A stretch of 15,305 nt of DNA from a candidate division TM6 bacterium UASB124. GTDB lineage: Bacteria > Babelota > Babeliae > Babelales > RVW-14. The stretch lies in NCBI GenBank assembly GCA_945872225.1, contig CAMBZK010000013.1, positions 1 through 15,305 of the forward strand. The letters are read 5' to 3'. Numbering within the stretch: the stretch's first letter is position 1; the number at the start of each line of letters is the position of its first letter. Both the position numbers and the translations under genes were made by a program. Under the pieces are notes generated by a model, which made no database searches, was not told the origin of the DNA, and saw nothing but the letters and a program-made list of their open reading frames with translations. Below, piece after piece: positions 1 through 7,952 of this stretch.

Positions 1-1
1 A

Positions 2-865
2 TTTAGTAAAAATAGATTCGTTTTTGATGGCACCCTGTGGTTTAAATTCCAGAGCGGTACCGAATCACTTGAAACACTCAGTGGCTTCACCATTCAAAAT
101 GCTGCAGTACTTGGCTCTGGGCAGCTTGTGTTTCAATCAGACCCGATTATTAAACGTATTGGTAACGATATTTTAGTTAGTTACCATATTCAAGCAGATA
201 TCAAGACAGCACTCGATTTCAAAAATTTCCCAATCTCAAAATATCGCCTCAATATTATTGTAGCCAATAAGAATGTTACCGCCCGCGAGCTCTATTTTGT
301 CAGCAACGATCACAACCTTATCATCAATGATCAAAATCTCGTTTATAACTGGATTGCAGCAAAACCAACGGTCAATACGGGTTACACACAAGCAACATTG
401 AGCCCCCATGATAAAAATATGACGCTTGATTACCCTGTTGCTGTTTTTGCTATTGTTTTTGACAACGTCGGCATACGAGACCTTATCTCGCTCTATTTCC
501 CTATGTTTGTTTTGTTTTTGATCGCCCTTTTTTGCTTGCTCATCGATATTAAAGACACCGCCCGCTTAGGGTATGTTGGCGCCACAGTGCCAATTTTAGT
601 TTTATTCAGAATGGTTATTGATAGCTTCTCTCCTGATGTTGGCAACCTAACCCATGTTGATTTTGTTTATAACTTATTGGTTTTTTTATCACTCGTTATT
701 CTCTTTTTCCAAACGTATGTCATCCTTCGCTTACAGCATATGAAAAAAGCCACTGACGAGCTAAAAGAATGTCGAGTCCAGGCGCTAGCCGAATGGAACA
801 ACATTGTTTTTTTCCTGATTTTATGCGCACTCATCGTTGGCATCACGGCAACTTTTTTTAGATAA
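2..865 (+). CDS. Pentameric ligand-gated ion channel-like membrane protein (5' partial)
   Basis: The frame is open from the window edge, so the true start lies upstream; a GTG at 128 is internal and not preferred. 287 residues are visible. Seen: an N-terminal beta-rich soluble part, then four hydrophobic helices at about nt 482-544, 557-622, 659-727 and 791-856, ending 9 bp after helix 4. A Pro sits in the middle of helix 1 (YFPMF). Helix 2 begins TARLG and is followed by a short loop with SPDVGNLTHVD. A charged linker separates helices 3 and 4. This order, spacing and the Pro positions match the transmembrane domain of Cys-loop/pLGIC channels such as GLIC. The stretch with FVFDGTLWFKF and KNFPISKYRLNI resembles the channel ectodomain, including the FPxD-like element. 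No Cys pair replaces the Cys loop, as in other prokaryotic members. Many bacterial relatives carry a periplasmic-binding domain in front; that part is outside the window. Fold assignment is fairly sure, ligand and ion are unknown. Confidence 0.68.
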   Translation, partial: FSKNRFVFDGTLWFKFQSGTESLETLSGFTIQNAAVLGSGQLVFQSDPIIKRIGNDILVSYHIQADIKTALDFKNFPISKYRLNIIVANKNVTARELYFVSNDHNLIINDQNLVYNWIAAKPTVNTGYTQATLSPHDKNMTLDYPVAVFAIVFDNVGIRDLISLYFPMFVLFLIALFCLLIDIKDTARLGYVGATVPILVLFRMVIDSFSPDVGNLTHVDFVYNLLVFLSLVILFFQTYVILRLQHMKKATDELKECRVQALAEWNNIVFFLILCALIVGITATFFR

Positions 866-872
866 TCGCAAG

Positions 873-902
873 TAGACGCAGGTCATAGAAGCACGATATA
901 CT
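873..902 (+). promoter_or_regulatory. Putative sigma70-type promoter for waaA
   Basis: A -10 box TATACT (897-902) lies 18 bp after a -35-like TAGACG (873-878). It falls in the 90-bp gap between the channel-like gene and waaA, and predicts a leader of roughly 45 nt. The -35 matches the consensus poorly, so this is tentative. Confidence 0.4.
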
Positions 903-955
903 TAAGACTCACTACGAATTATGTTTATTGTCCCCCTGCTGCCCTAGGCGTTTTT

Positions 956-2245
956 GTGAAGACACATCTTGCATCTGCTTGCTATACGCTTCTTCAACTA
1001 CTCTTGCTCCCTGGCATTATCGTGCTACTCATTATTGTACACTTGCAACGACGCAAACAAGATAACTGGCGCGAGCGTCTTGGTTTTTTAAGCCCCAGCC
1101 CACACGGTAAAAAGGTCTTTTGGTTTCATGCGGTATCAGCCGGCGAAGTCCTTGCCTTGCAAGAAATTATTGCGACCATTAAGCGTGAACAGCCTGCCAG
1201 CTGGTGCTACTTAACCATTGGCACACCGATTGGCCACCGCATGGCAACAACACAATTGTCAGCTGATAGCGTAAGTTACTTACCCTACGATTTTTTACCA
1301 TGCATGCTTCTGGCCTATAATCGCATTAAGCCAGACGCTGTTATTGTCGTTGAATCAGAGATGTGGCCACACCTATTTTTTGTGGCAGCATGGCGAAAAA
1401 TTCCACTGTTTCTTTTAAATGCGCGTATGAGCCAGCGCTCAACAAACCGCATGCGCCTCCTGGCCCCACTCGTCCGTTTATTATTCAGCTGCTGCTCAAG
1501 CATTCTAGCGCAGAGTGATGAAGACCGTAGCAGTTTTATAGATACCATAGGCATTGCAGCGCCTAAAGTTATCACCCTTGGCAATATCAAAGCCTTTAAT
1601 GTCTTTCAAAAACGGCTGGCTTTGCCCGTTGAAAAAATTAGGCTCGATGGCATAGTTTTATTAGCAGGATCAATACACCCTACCGAAGAAACCATTCACC
1701 TTGCCCTCTTTGAAAAGCTCAAACCATTACAACCAATGTTAAAATTAATACTCGTGCCACGCCATTTTCATTGGCAGCAAGCACTTATTGCTCATGCTCA
1801 AGCAACGGGGTATAAAACAGCTGTGTGGACGAATGAAATGGACTCGACCAGCATCACCGGCCTGTTGGCAACACATGACATTATTATTGTTTGCCGCTTT
1901 GGCGAACTCTTTAAATTATACCAATACGCAACGCTCTATTTCCTTGGTGGCACCTTTGTACCTGTTGGTGGGCATAATTTGCTTGAACCTGCCGCATGGG
2001 GGATCCCCTCACTTATTGGCCCCTACCATGCAAACTGCCTAAGCACGCTCAGAGCACTTGAAGATCATCACGCTGCACAAGCCGTAAAAAATAGTAGCGA
2101 GCTTTTTACCGCGACAAAAACACTTTTAGAAGATCCCGCACACCGCCTTGCTATGCAGCAAGCAAATTTTTCTTGGATAAAAAAAGAAGCGCACCGTGTA
2201 GAAAACACGATGCGCTCAACATTGTTTAAATCACTCTTTATTTAG
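956..2245 (+). CDS. waaA: 3-deoxy-D-manno-octulosonic acid (Kdo) transferase
   Basis: Adds Kdo from CMP-Kdo to the lipid A precursor at the inner face of the inner membrane, the step that joins lipid A to the LPS core. The protein has 429 residues, close to the usual size. An N-terminal membrane anchor (residues 10-30) is followed by RERLG (39-43). The conserved HAVSAGE motif (58-64) supplies the family's catalytic Glu (E64). Further family motifs are VVESEMWP (131-138), LLNARMS (153-159), LGNIK (208-212), GSIHPTEE (238-245), VPRH (267-270) and the C-terminal GGTFVPVGGHNLLEPAAWG (331-349), part of the CMP-sugar site. The usual DTMGEL-like element appears as VCRFGEL (312-318). The start is GTG with a weak AGGCG ribosome site six bases upstream; no better in-frame start is seen. 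Its stop overlaps the stop of convergent lon. Confidence 0.95.
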   Translation: MKTHLASACYTLLQLLLLPGIIVLLIIVHLQRRKQDNWRERLGFLSPSPHGKKVFWFHAVSAGEVLALQEIIATIKREQPASWCYLTIGTPIGHRMATTQLSADSVSYLPYDFLPCMLLAYNRIKPDAVIVVESEMWPHLFFVAAWRKIPLFLLNARMSQRSTNRMRLLAPLVRLLFSCCSSILAQSDEDRSSFIDTIGIAAPKVITLGNIKAFNVFQKRLALPVEKIRLDGIVLLAGSIHPTEETIHLALFEKLKPLQPMLKLILVPRHFHWQQALIAHAQATGYKTAVWTNEMDSTSITGLLATHDIIIVCRFGELFKLYQYATLYFLGGTFVPVGGHNLLEPAAWGIPSLIGPYHANCLSTLRALEDHHAAQAVKNSSELFTATKTLLEDPAHRLAMQQANFSWIKKEAHRVENTMRSTLFKSLFI

Positions 2246-4649
2246 ATCGCTTTTTAGTTGCTGCTTTTTTAGCGGGCTTTTTTGCTTTTTTTAATTCAGC
2301 AAGCGGCTTTGGTTTGCTCGCCAATATAACATCAAGTACTTCGCTCATATGCTCGGCATAAATAATCTTTAAGCCTTTATCAAGCTCACTAGCAAACTCT
2401 TGCACGTCACGCGCATTGCTCTTTGGCACAATAACTGAAGTAATCCCTAAGCGTGTTGCTGCTAAGAGCTTTTCTTTAAGGCCGCCAATTTGCAAAACAC
2501 GCCCACGAAGCGTAATCTCTCCGGTCATTGCAATCTTAGGCCTTACAGCAATTCCTGTAAGTGCTGATACCACCGCTGTACAAATCGTTATCCCGGCAGA
2601 TGGTCCATCTTTAGGAATAGCCCCTTCTGGCATGTGCACATGAATATCAACATCAGCATAAAAACCATCTTTTAAACCTAGCTCTTTTGAGCATGAGCGC
2701 ACATAACTCATCGCTGCTTGCGCTGACTCTTGCATTACTTCACCAAGCTGTCCGGTGAGCGTCAAGGCACCCTTCCCCTTCATCACAGTAACTTCAACAT
2801 CAAGAACATCGCCGCCAACTTCAGTCCATGCAAGCCCCGAGGCAACGCCAACAGCATCTTTGTGTTGTCGATCATCTTTACGGAAGACTGGCGCACCAAG
2901 CCACTCTTCAAGCATTGCATCAGTAACCTTAATCTGCTTGGTTGTCTTTGACTTAAGCAGCTGCTGAATCGATTTACGCATAAGCTTCGCGATTGTACGT
3001 TCAAGTTGTCGCACCCCGGCTTCTCTTGTGTACTCGTCAATAATACGACGAAGAATAGCATCGGTAATCACGACCTGCGTATCTTTAAGCTTGTACTCAT
3101 CCAATAATTTCGAAACTAAAAACTTCTTCGCTATCGCCAATTTTTCATCTTCGGTGTAGCCAGAAAGCGAAATAATTTCCATTCGGTCAAGCAATGGATA
3201 TGGAATATTATCGATAACGTTTGCCGTGGTAATAAACATGACCTTAGACAAATCGTAATCAACTTCCATGAAATGGTCATTAAATGCTTTGTTTTGCTCT
3301 GGATCAAGCACTTCAAGCAATGCCGATGCAGGATCACCTCGGAAGTCCATCGCCATTTTGTCAATTTCATCGAGCAACAAAACAGGATTCATAACCTTGG
3401 CTTTGCGCATTCCCTGAACAATTTTTCCTGGCATCGCACCAATATAGGTTCTACGATGACCACGAATTTCAGCTTCATCACGAACACCGCCAAGCGCTAT
3501 ACGAATCAACGGCCGATTGAGCGCTTCAGCAATTGAATGCCCTAGGGACGTTTTACCAACGCCAGGAGGACCAGCTAAACAAATAATTGGCGCTTTTTTC
3601 AATTTATCGCCTGCAAATTTTTTCGCTGCTATAAATTCAATTACACGCTCTTTTGCCTTTTTTAAACCAGCATGTGATGAGTCGAGAATCTCTTCTGCGC
3701 CCTTCATAGAAACAGAATCTTTAGCTGTTGCATGCCATGGCACTGAAAGCAAAACCTCAATGTAATTGCGGCTAACGGCAGACTCTGGTGATGTCGCTTG
3801 CATTTGCTCAAGACGTTTAAGCTCTGCCTCAACCTTCTCCATCGCTTCTGCTGATAATTTTAATTTTTTTGCTTTTTTACGTAAATCATTAATCTCTTGT
3901 TGCTGATCCTCGCGACCAAGCTCACGCTGAATAGCACGCATTTGCTCATTCAAATAATAGTCACGTTGATGTTTTTCCACCTGACTTTGAACGCGCTTTT
4001 TAATATTTTTTTCAGCTTTAAGAATTTCTATCTCTTTTTGAAGCTGTACTGAAAGCGATAATGCACGCTTTTTCAAATCAACCAACTCTAAAATTGCCTG
4101 ACGCTCACTAAATTCTAGGTGCATCTGAACCGCAACGGTATCGCACAAATAATCAAGATCATCAAGGCCATGAAAGAGGGTTAAAACTTCGGTAGAAATT
4201 TTTTCATTAAGCCCAACATACTCCCTGAACAAATCAAACAAATTGCGAAAAAGCGCCATATTGTCAGTTGTGCTGGTTAATGGCTTAGGAACCAAATCAC
4301 GGGCAGTTACCGCTAAAAAGCCATCTGCTTGCTCAACAGAAACGACCTCAGAGCGTGCAATACCTTCAATTAATACTTTAAGGGTGCCATTTGCCATACG
4401 GGCAACTTGAACAATCACTGCTCGCGTACCAAAAAGAAACACATCATCTATCGTTGGGTTTTCTATATCGATTGAGCGCTGAGCGGTGACAAAAACCTCT
4501 TTATTGCCTTTCATTGCAATATCAATGGCACGAATTGAAATTTCTCTGCCAACAACGACAGGAATAATGCTTTTAGGCAAAGCGACCAAATTTTTAAGTG
4601 GCAAAACCGGCAGGAAGCCAGGGTCAGCCATAGTGTAGTGCTGTTTCAT
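2238..4649 (-). CDS. lon: ATP-dependent Lon protease
   Basis: Cytoplasmic AAA+ serine protease that degrades damaged and short-lived regulatory proteins. 803 residues, normal for LonA. The N-terminal substrate-binding domain covers about residues 10-200, with a Lys/Glu-rich coiled coil at 200-285. The AAA+ module has Walker A GPPGVGKTS (360-368) and Walker B LLLDEID (424-430). The protease domain has PKDGPSAG with the catalytic Ser684, and GGLKEK with Lys727, spaced 43 residues apart as in E. coli Lon (S679/K722). All active-site residues are present. The last 20 residues are a Lys/Ala-rich tail, which E. coli Lon lacks. The start chosen is the first ATG; a second ATG six codons later (MADPG) is equally possible, since neither has a clear ribosome site. 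It is transcribed alone, divergent from ntt1 and convergent with waaA. Confidence 0.97.
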   Translation of the reverse strand: MKQHYTMADPGFLPVLPLKNLVALPKSIIPVVVGREISIRAIDIAMKGNKEVFVTAQRSIDIENPTIDDVFLFGTRAVIVQVARMANGTLKVLIEGIARSEVVSVEQADGFLAVTARDLVPKPLTSTTDNMALFRNLFDLFREYVGLNEKISTEVLTLFHGLDDLDYLCDTVAVQMHLEFSERQAILELVDLKKRALSLSVQLQKEIEILKAEKNIKKRVQSQVEKHQRDYYLNEQMRAIQRELGREDQQQEINDLRKKAKKLKLSAEAMEKVEAELKRLEQMQATSPESAVSRNYIEVLLSVPWHATAKDSVSMKGAEEILDSSHAGLKKAKERVIEFIAAKKFAGDKLKKAPIICLAGPPGVGKTSLGHSIAEALNRPLIRIALGGVRDEAEIRGHRRTYIGAMPGKIVQGMRKAKVMNPVLLLDEIDKMAMDFRGDPASALLEVLDPEQNKAFNDHFMEVDYDLSKVMFITTANVIDNIPYPLLDRMEIISLSGYTEDEKLAIAKKFLVSKLLDEYKLKDTQVVITDAILRRIIDEYTREAGVRQLERTIAKLMRKSIQQLLKSKTTKQIKVTDAMLEEWLGAPVFRKDDRQHKDAVGVASGLAWTEVGGDVLDVEVTVMKGKGALTLTGQLGEVMQESAQAAMSYVRSCSKELGLKDGFYADVDIHVHMPEGAIPKDGPSAGITICTAVVSALTGIAVRPKIAMTGEITLRGRVLQIGGLKEKLLAATRLGITSVIVPKSNARDVQEFASELDKGLKIIYAEHMSEVLDVILASKPKPLAELKKAKKPAKKAATKKRSK

Positions 4650-4690
4650 AGTTTGTTCACTCGATTATTACGTGAATCCTGAGGACTGAC

Positions 4691-4720
4691 TGCTGGCACA
4701 AGGGTACCAGCACCATGCCA
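4691..4720 (-). promoter_or_regulatory. Inverted repeats in the lon 5' leader region
   Basis: TGCTGG (4691-4696) pairs with CCAGCA (4707-4712). An overlapping alternative pairs TGGCA (4694-4698) with TGCCA (4716-4720), so the two stems exclude each other. The site is 42-71 bp upstream of the lon start. It does not match CIRCE or HAIR heat-shock operators. It could be an operator or a leader hairpin; function is unknown. Confidence 0.3.
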
Positions 4721-4790
4721 AAAAGTACAGCATCCCTACCACAACGCCTAATCCAAAAAGAAAGCATTTTCACTTCTTAATCGGTTAAAA

Positions 4791-4818
4791 TTGACTTTTG
4801 GACATATCGCCCTATACT
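4791..4818 (+). promoter_or_regulatory. Putative sigma70-type promoter for the ntt1-ntt2 pair
   Basis: TTGACT (4791-4796) and TATACT (4813-4818) are separated by 16 bp, each differing from consensus at one position. It points towards ntt1 and predicts a leader of about 165 nt. A second -10-like TATGAT at 4876-4881 has only a poor -35 (TTCGTA, 4852-4857) and may be a weaker alternative. Confidence 0.55.
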
Positions 4819-4990
4819 TCCGTTCGTAATCATCAAAAAAGCAAAAATACATTCGTAATTATAGCGCTCTTTTGTTATGATAGCGGGAACTTAAACCAGT
4901 TAAAAAACCGCATTTAAGCCAGATTATTTTCATGAACCGTTGAGCATTGTAACAACTATAATTCTCATAAACCTCAAGACTAAGGAACGT

Positions 4991-6406
4991 ATGCAGGAAC
5001 AGTCAGCGTTTTCTATCAAAAAGCTCTGGAGTATTAAACCTGAATTCAGGCAAAAAGTTTTTTATCTATCGCTCACGTTTCTGTTGCTCTCATGTTGCCA
5101 AGTTATCTGGCGACCACTCAAAATGGCTATTTTCTCTAAAATGGTCGGTGCTTATCTAGTTCCTGACGCTAAGTTATATTCGCTCTTGTACGTAATTCCG
5201 CTGATTTTAGTTTATTCCAAATTAGTCGACTGGCTTCGGCGTCACCATTTGCTCTACTGCTTTATACTGTTTCACGCAGTCGGCGGTGTTATTTTTTCTT
5301 ATTTTTTAGCTCATCCCGTCTACGGTATCGCCAACACAGCAGCAAGTTCTAGCCGCGTACTTGGTTGGCTCTTTTATTTTTTCATGGAGGGATTTGATGC
5401 TTTCTATTCCACAACATTTTGGGCCTTTGCTGACTCCGTAAACAACCCCAAAGATGCAAAAAATTATTATGGTTTTTTTGTATCAGGTTCAAAGGTTGGT
5501 GGCATCGTCGCTTCAGGCTTGCTCTACTTAGCAATCAAAGCAAGCAGCACCAGTGATCATTACACGCTTTTACCAAATGCGCTTTTCATTGGCAGCATAA
5601 TGCTTTTAACAGCAGCCGGCGCTATCTATGCGCTCGTAACACGTGTTCCTGATAGTTTTATGCACGGCTATGAAGCGGCATACCAACTGGAAATTCATAA
5701 ATCGCGCAATGATGGCAGCATCTGGTCATCAATCATGAGTGCTTTTGACGGGCTCATTATCATGATTAAAAAACCATATGTTCTTGGTATCTTTTCTTTG
5801 GTAGCGTTTTACGAAATTATGATTGTTATATTTGATTGGTGGGTCGCCCTGCATGCTGATGCAAGCAATCCAACCGTTGGCGCTATGACCAGTTATTATG
5901 CATTTTATTACTTTTTACTCAACCTCATTGGGCTTGGTATTTCATTTTTTGGCACAACGCCACTCTTGCGCCTTATTGGCACAAGACTATCGCTCTTCAT
6001 ATTCCCTGTCATGTGCCTTGGCATGCTCATAATAACCTATCTGTTTCCTACTGCGGGAGTCTTTTTTGCGGTGCTTGTTGCCCTGCGCGCACTCAATTAT
6101 TCACTTAACCATCCAACCCGTGAAGTACTGTATATCCCAACCACCAAAGATATTAAGTTCAAAGCAAAAACATGGACTGATGCTTTTGGGTCACGCATTG
6201 CGAAAAGTTTTGGTTCGGTATTCAACGTATCCCTTAAGGGAGCTACGCCAGCCTTTGCTCTGCTTTCAAGCTTAACACTCAGTTTTGGGCTCACATTTTT
6301 ATGGCTTATATTAGTATATTTTCTTGGCAAAACCCTACAAAATGCCATTGACACCAAACAAGTTATTGGCCAGTCAGACGATGCGACGACTGACGCGACC
6401 ACTTAA
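4991..6406 (+). CDS. ATP:ADP antiporter / nucleotide transporter (NTT, TLC family), copy 1
   Basis: Inner-membrane carrier of the family that lets obligate intracellular bacteria and plastids exchange ADP for host ATP or import nucleotides. 471 residues from ATG 4991, a little shorter than rickettsial Tlc (about 500). About 11-12 hydrophobic helices. Family signatures seen: RPLKMAIF near the N-terminus, where the typical KD pair has lost the Asp; VPDSFMHGYEAAY in the central loop; and ALNYSLNHPTREVLYIPT followed by TKDIKFKAKTW and FGSRIAKSFGS in the C-terminal half. The start at 4991 is preferred over an upstream in-frame TTG at 4940 because AAGGAA stands four to five bases before the ATG and the extra 17 residues match nothing in the family. 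The hydrophilic tail is Asp/Thr-rich. It lies 25 bp before its paralogue, probably in one transcript. Substrate cannot be told from sequence alone. Confidence 0.93.
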   Translation: MQEQSAFSIKKLWSIKPEFRQKVFYLSLTFLLLSCCQVIWRPLKMAIFSKMVGAYLVPDAKLYSLLYVIPLILVYSKLVDWLRRHHLLYCFILFHAVGGVIFSYFLAHPVYGIANTAASSSRVLGWLFYFFMEGFDAFYSTTFWAFADSVNNPKDAKNYYGFFVSGSKVGGIVASGLLYLAIKASSTSDHYTLLPNALFIGSIMLLTAAGAIYALVTRVPDSFMHGYEAAYQLEIHKSRNDGSIWSSIMSAFDGLIIMIKKPYVLGIFSLVAFYEIMIVIFDWWVALHADASNPTVGAMTSYYAFYYFLLNLIGLGISFFGTTPLLRLIGTRLSLFIFPVMCLGMLIITYLFPTAGVFFAVLVALRALNYSLNHPTREVLYIPTTKDIKFKAKTWTDAFGSRIAKSFGSVFNVSLKGATPAFALLSSLTLSFGLTFLWLILVYFLGKTLQNAIDTKQVIGQSDDATTDATT

Positions 6407-6431
6407 GCCTTAGAAAGGGGATTTCCTCATT

Positions 6432-7808
6432 ATGCGCAACTCATGCATTGCTTATTTAGAAAAAAAACTGGACCTTGAACGTTACGACGTCGTTAAACTG
6501 TTACTCTCTGGCATGGCTTTCTTCTTTGTTATCGGTGCCTATTCAATTTTACGCTCGTTAAAAACATCTATTTTTGTCGCTTTTGTTGGAGTTGAATACG
6601 AACCGTATGCAAAAGTGGTTAGCATTTTAGTCACTATCCCAACCATGCTGCTCTACGCCAAAGTAATTGATCGTGTTAAAAAACACCAAGCGGTCTATGT
6701 TGTCCTTAGCTTTTACGTCGCACTCACCTTGTTTTTTGCCTATCTCTTTACTCATCCGGCTTATGGCGTTTCAAATACACTGGCAAGCCCCTATCGACTG
6801 GTCGGCTGGGTTTTTGAAATTTTCATGGATTTATTTCAGGCCCTCATCGTTGGGACTTTTTGGAGTTTTGTAAGCTCTGTAAGTACGCCAAGTTTCGCTA
6901 GCAAAGGATATAGCCTCATCGTTGCATGTTCACGCGTTGGTGGCATGCTCACTACCTTTGTCAGCTGGATTGTGTTAGAAACTATGCCAACCTTCAGTAG
7001 CTCTATTCTAGCAATCACTATTATTGCAGCAGTTTTTTTAGCAATGGCAGTTTATTGCGTTTATTTGCTTAAACTTTGGATTCCACAATCCCACCTTCAT
7101 GGTTATGAAGCTGCATACAAAGTAGATCAAAAAAATGAACGGTCCCAAAAGAAAACAGGCGTCCTTGAAGGCCTTCGTATTGTATTGACTGAGCCGTATG
7201 TTTTCGGCATTTTTTGGCTTGTTTTCAGTTTCGAAGTTATTAATATTATTATTGATTATCAACTCCACATTTTAATGGCCGTTGAAACAAACAGCCACGT
7301 GGTTGACATGAGTAAGTTCATGCTATTTTACACCGGGACTTTTCAGGCACTCGGCCTATTGTTCGCTATTTTTGGCACCTCGCAAATGATCAAACGCTTT
7401 GGCGTACAAAAATGCCTTCTGCTGATGCCTATCGTTACAATCCTTCTGGCACTGCTCCTTATTGCCTCTCCTAAGCTAGCAACCCTGTTCATTGTTATGG
7501 TCATCATGCGTGGCCTTAATTATGGCTTCAACGACCCGCTTCGTGAAATTTTATTTATCCCAACTGTCAAAGATATCCAATTTAAGTCAAAAGCCTGGAT
7601 TGGATCATTTGGACGCACGTTTGCTAAAACAACCGGGTCTTCATTAAATATCCTTGCCACTCAAGCCCCTTATTTCGTCATTGCGATACAATCAGCCTGT
7701 TCCATTACTTTAGCTATTGGCTGGGCTTTCGTAGGGGTTATGGTTGGGAAAAAATACATGAAAACCATAGCTTCAAACACCGTGATTGGGGAAAAAAGAG
7801 ATAGTTAA
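6432..7808 (+). CDS. ATP:ADP antiporter / nucleotide transporter (NTT, TLC family), copy 2
   Basis: Paralogue of the preceding gene, 458 residues, with the same run of about 11-12 membrane helices. Matching landmarks are RSLKTSIFVAFVG (N-terminal), PQSHLHGYEAAYKVD (central loop), EPYVFGIFW (start of the second half) and LNYGFNDPLREILFIPT followed by VKDIQFKSKAWIGSFG. The two copies share these motifs but are clearly diverged elsewhere, so the duplication is old or the copies differ in substrate (for example ATP/ADP exchange in one and import of nucleotides or NAD in the other; inference). The start ATG has an AAGGGGA ribosome site about 10 bases upstream. No terminator is visible between the copies or before the rpsB promoter region. 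Confidence 0.93.
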   Translation: MRNSCIAYLEKKLDLERYDVVKLLLSGMAFFFVIGAYSILRSLKTSIFVAFVGVEYEPYAKVVSILVTIPTMLLYAKVIDRVKKHQAVYVVLSFYVALTLFFAYLFTHPAYGVSNTLASPYRLVGWVFEIFMDLFQALIVGTFWSFVSSVSTPSFASKGYSLIVACSRVGGMLTTFVSWIVLETMPTFSSSILAITIIAAVFLAMAVYCVYLLKLWIPQSHLHGYEAAYKVDQKNERSQKKTGVLEGLRIVLTEPYVFGIFWLVFSFEVINIIIDYQLHILMAVETNSHVVDMSKFMLFYTGTFQALGLLFAIFGTSQMIKRFGVQKCLLLMPIVTILLALLLIASPKLATLFIVMVIMRGLNYGFNDPLREILFIPTVKDIQFKSKAWIGSFGRTFAKTTGSSLNILATQAPYFVIAIQSACSITLAIGWAFVGVMVGKKYMKTIASNTVIGEKRDS

Positions 7809-7830
7809 TAGAGATAGGCTGTGGAACGTA

Positions 7831-7858
7831 GTTGCGTATTATCGCGGTTTTGATAGAC
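7831..7858 (+). promoter_or_regulatory. Putative promoter for rpsB-tRNA-ffs
   Basis: TTGCGT (7831-7836) and TAGACT (7853-7858) are 16 bp apart, about 95 bp before rpsB. Transcription from here would include the complete structured leader at 7881-7939. The boxes are only moderate matches. Confidence 0.4.
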
Positions 7859-7880
7859 TATTTGCATCGTTAAAAAAAGC

Positions 7881-7947
7881 TTGTTTCTTTGAATTCGGGT
7901 GGTTTGGCGACAAACCCAAGAAACAATAGGTAAAACCCGCTAAAGGA
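7881..7947 (+). promoter_or_regulatory. Structured rpsB 5' leader, candidate S2 autoregulatory RNA
   Basis: A perfect 9-bp outer stem joins TTGTTTCTT (7881-7889) to AAGAAACAA (7918-7926). Inside it, GGTTTG (7901-7906) pairs with CAAACC (7911-7916) across a GCGA loop, a GNRA tetraloop. The unpaired left bulge carries CGGGT (7896-7900), which is complementary to ACCCG (7935-7939) just outside the hairpin and four bases before the ribosome site AGGA (7944-7947). That would make a pseudoknot next to the start region. Leaders of ribosomal protein genes often bind their own product to limit translation, and rpsB leaders of this kind are known in proteobacteria. That S2 binds here is inference from position and structure. 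Confidence 0.55.
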
Positions 7948-7952
7948 TTTAT

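Noticed and set aside
4858..4863. Minus-strand TATAAT as a -10 box for lon.
   Set aside because: No -35-like sequence occurs at the right distance, and it is over 200 bp from the lon start, beyond the divergent promoter.
4940..4990. TTG start at 4940 for the first NTT protein, and a tiny ORF ATG-AAC-CGT-TGA at 4932.
   Set aside because: The ATG at 4991 has a good AAGGAA ribosome site and the family N-terminus; the 17-residue extension and the 3-codon ORF have no ribosome site.
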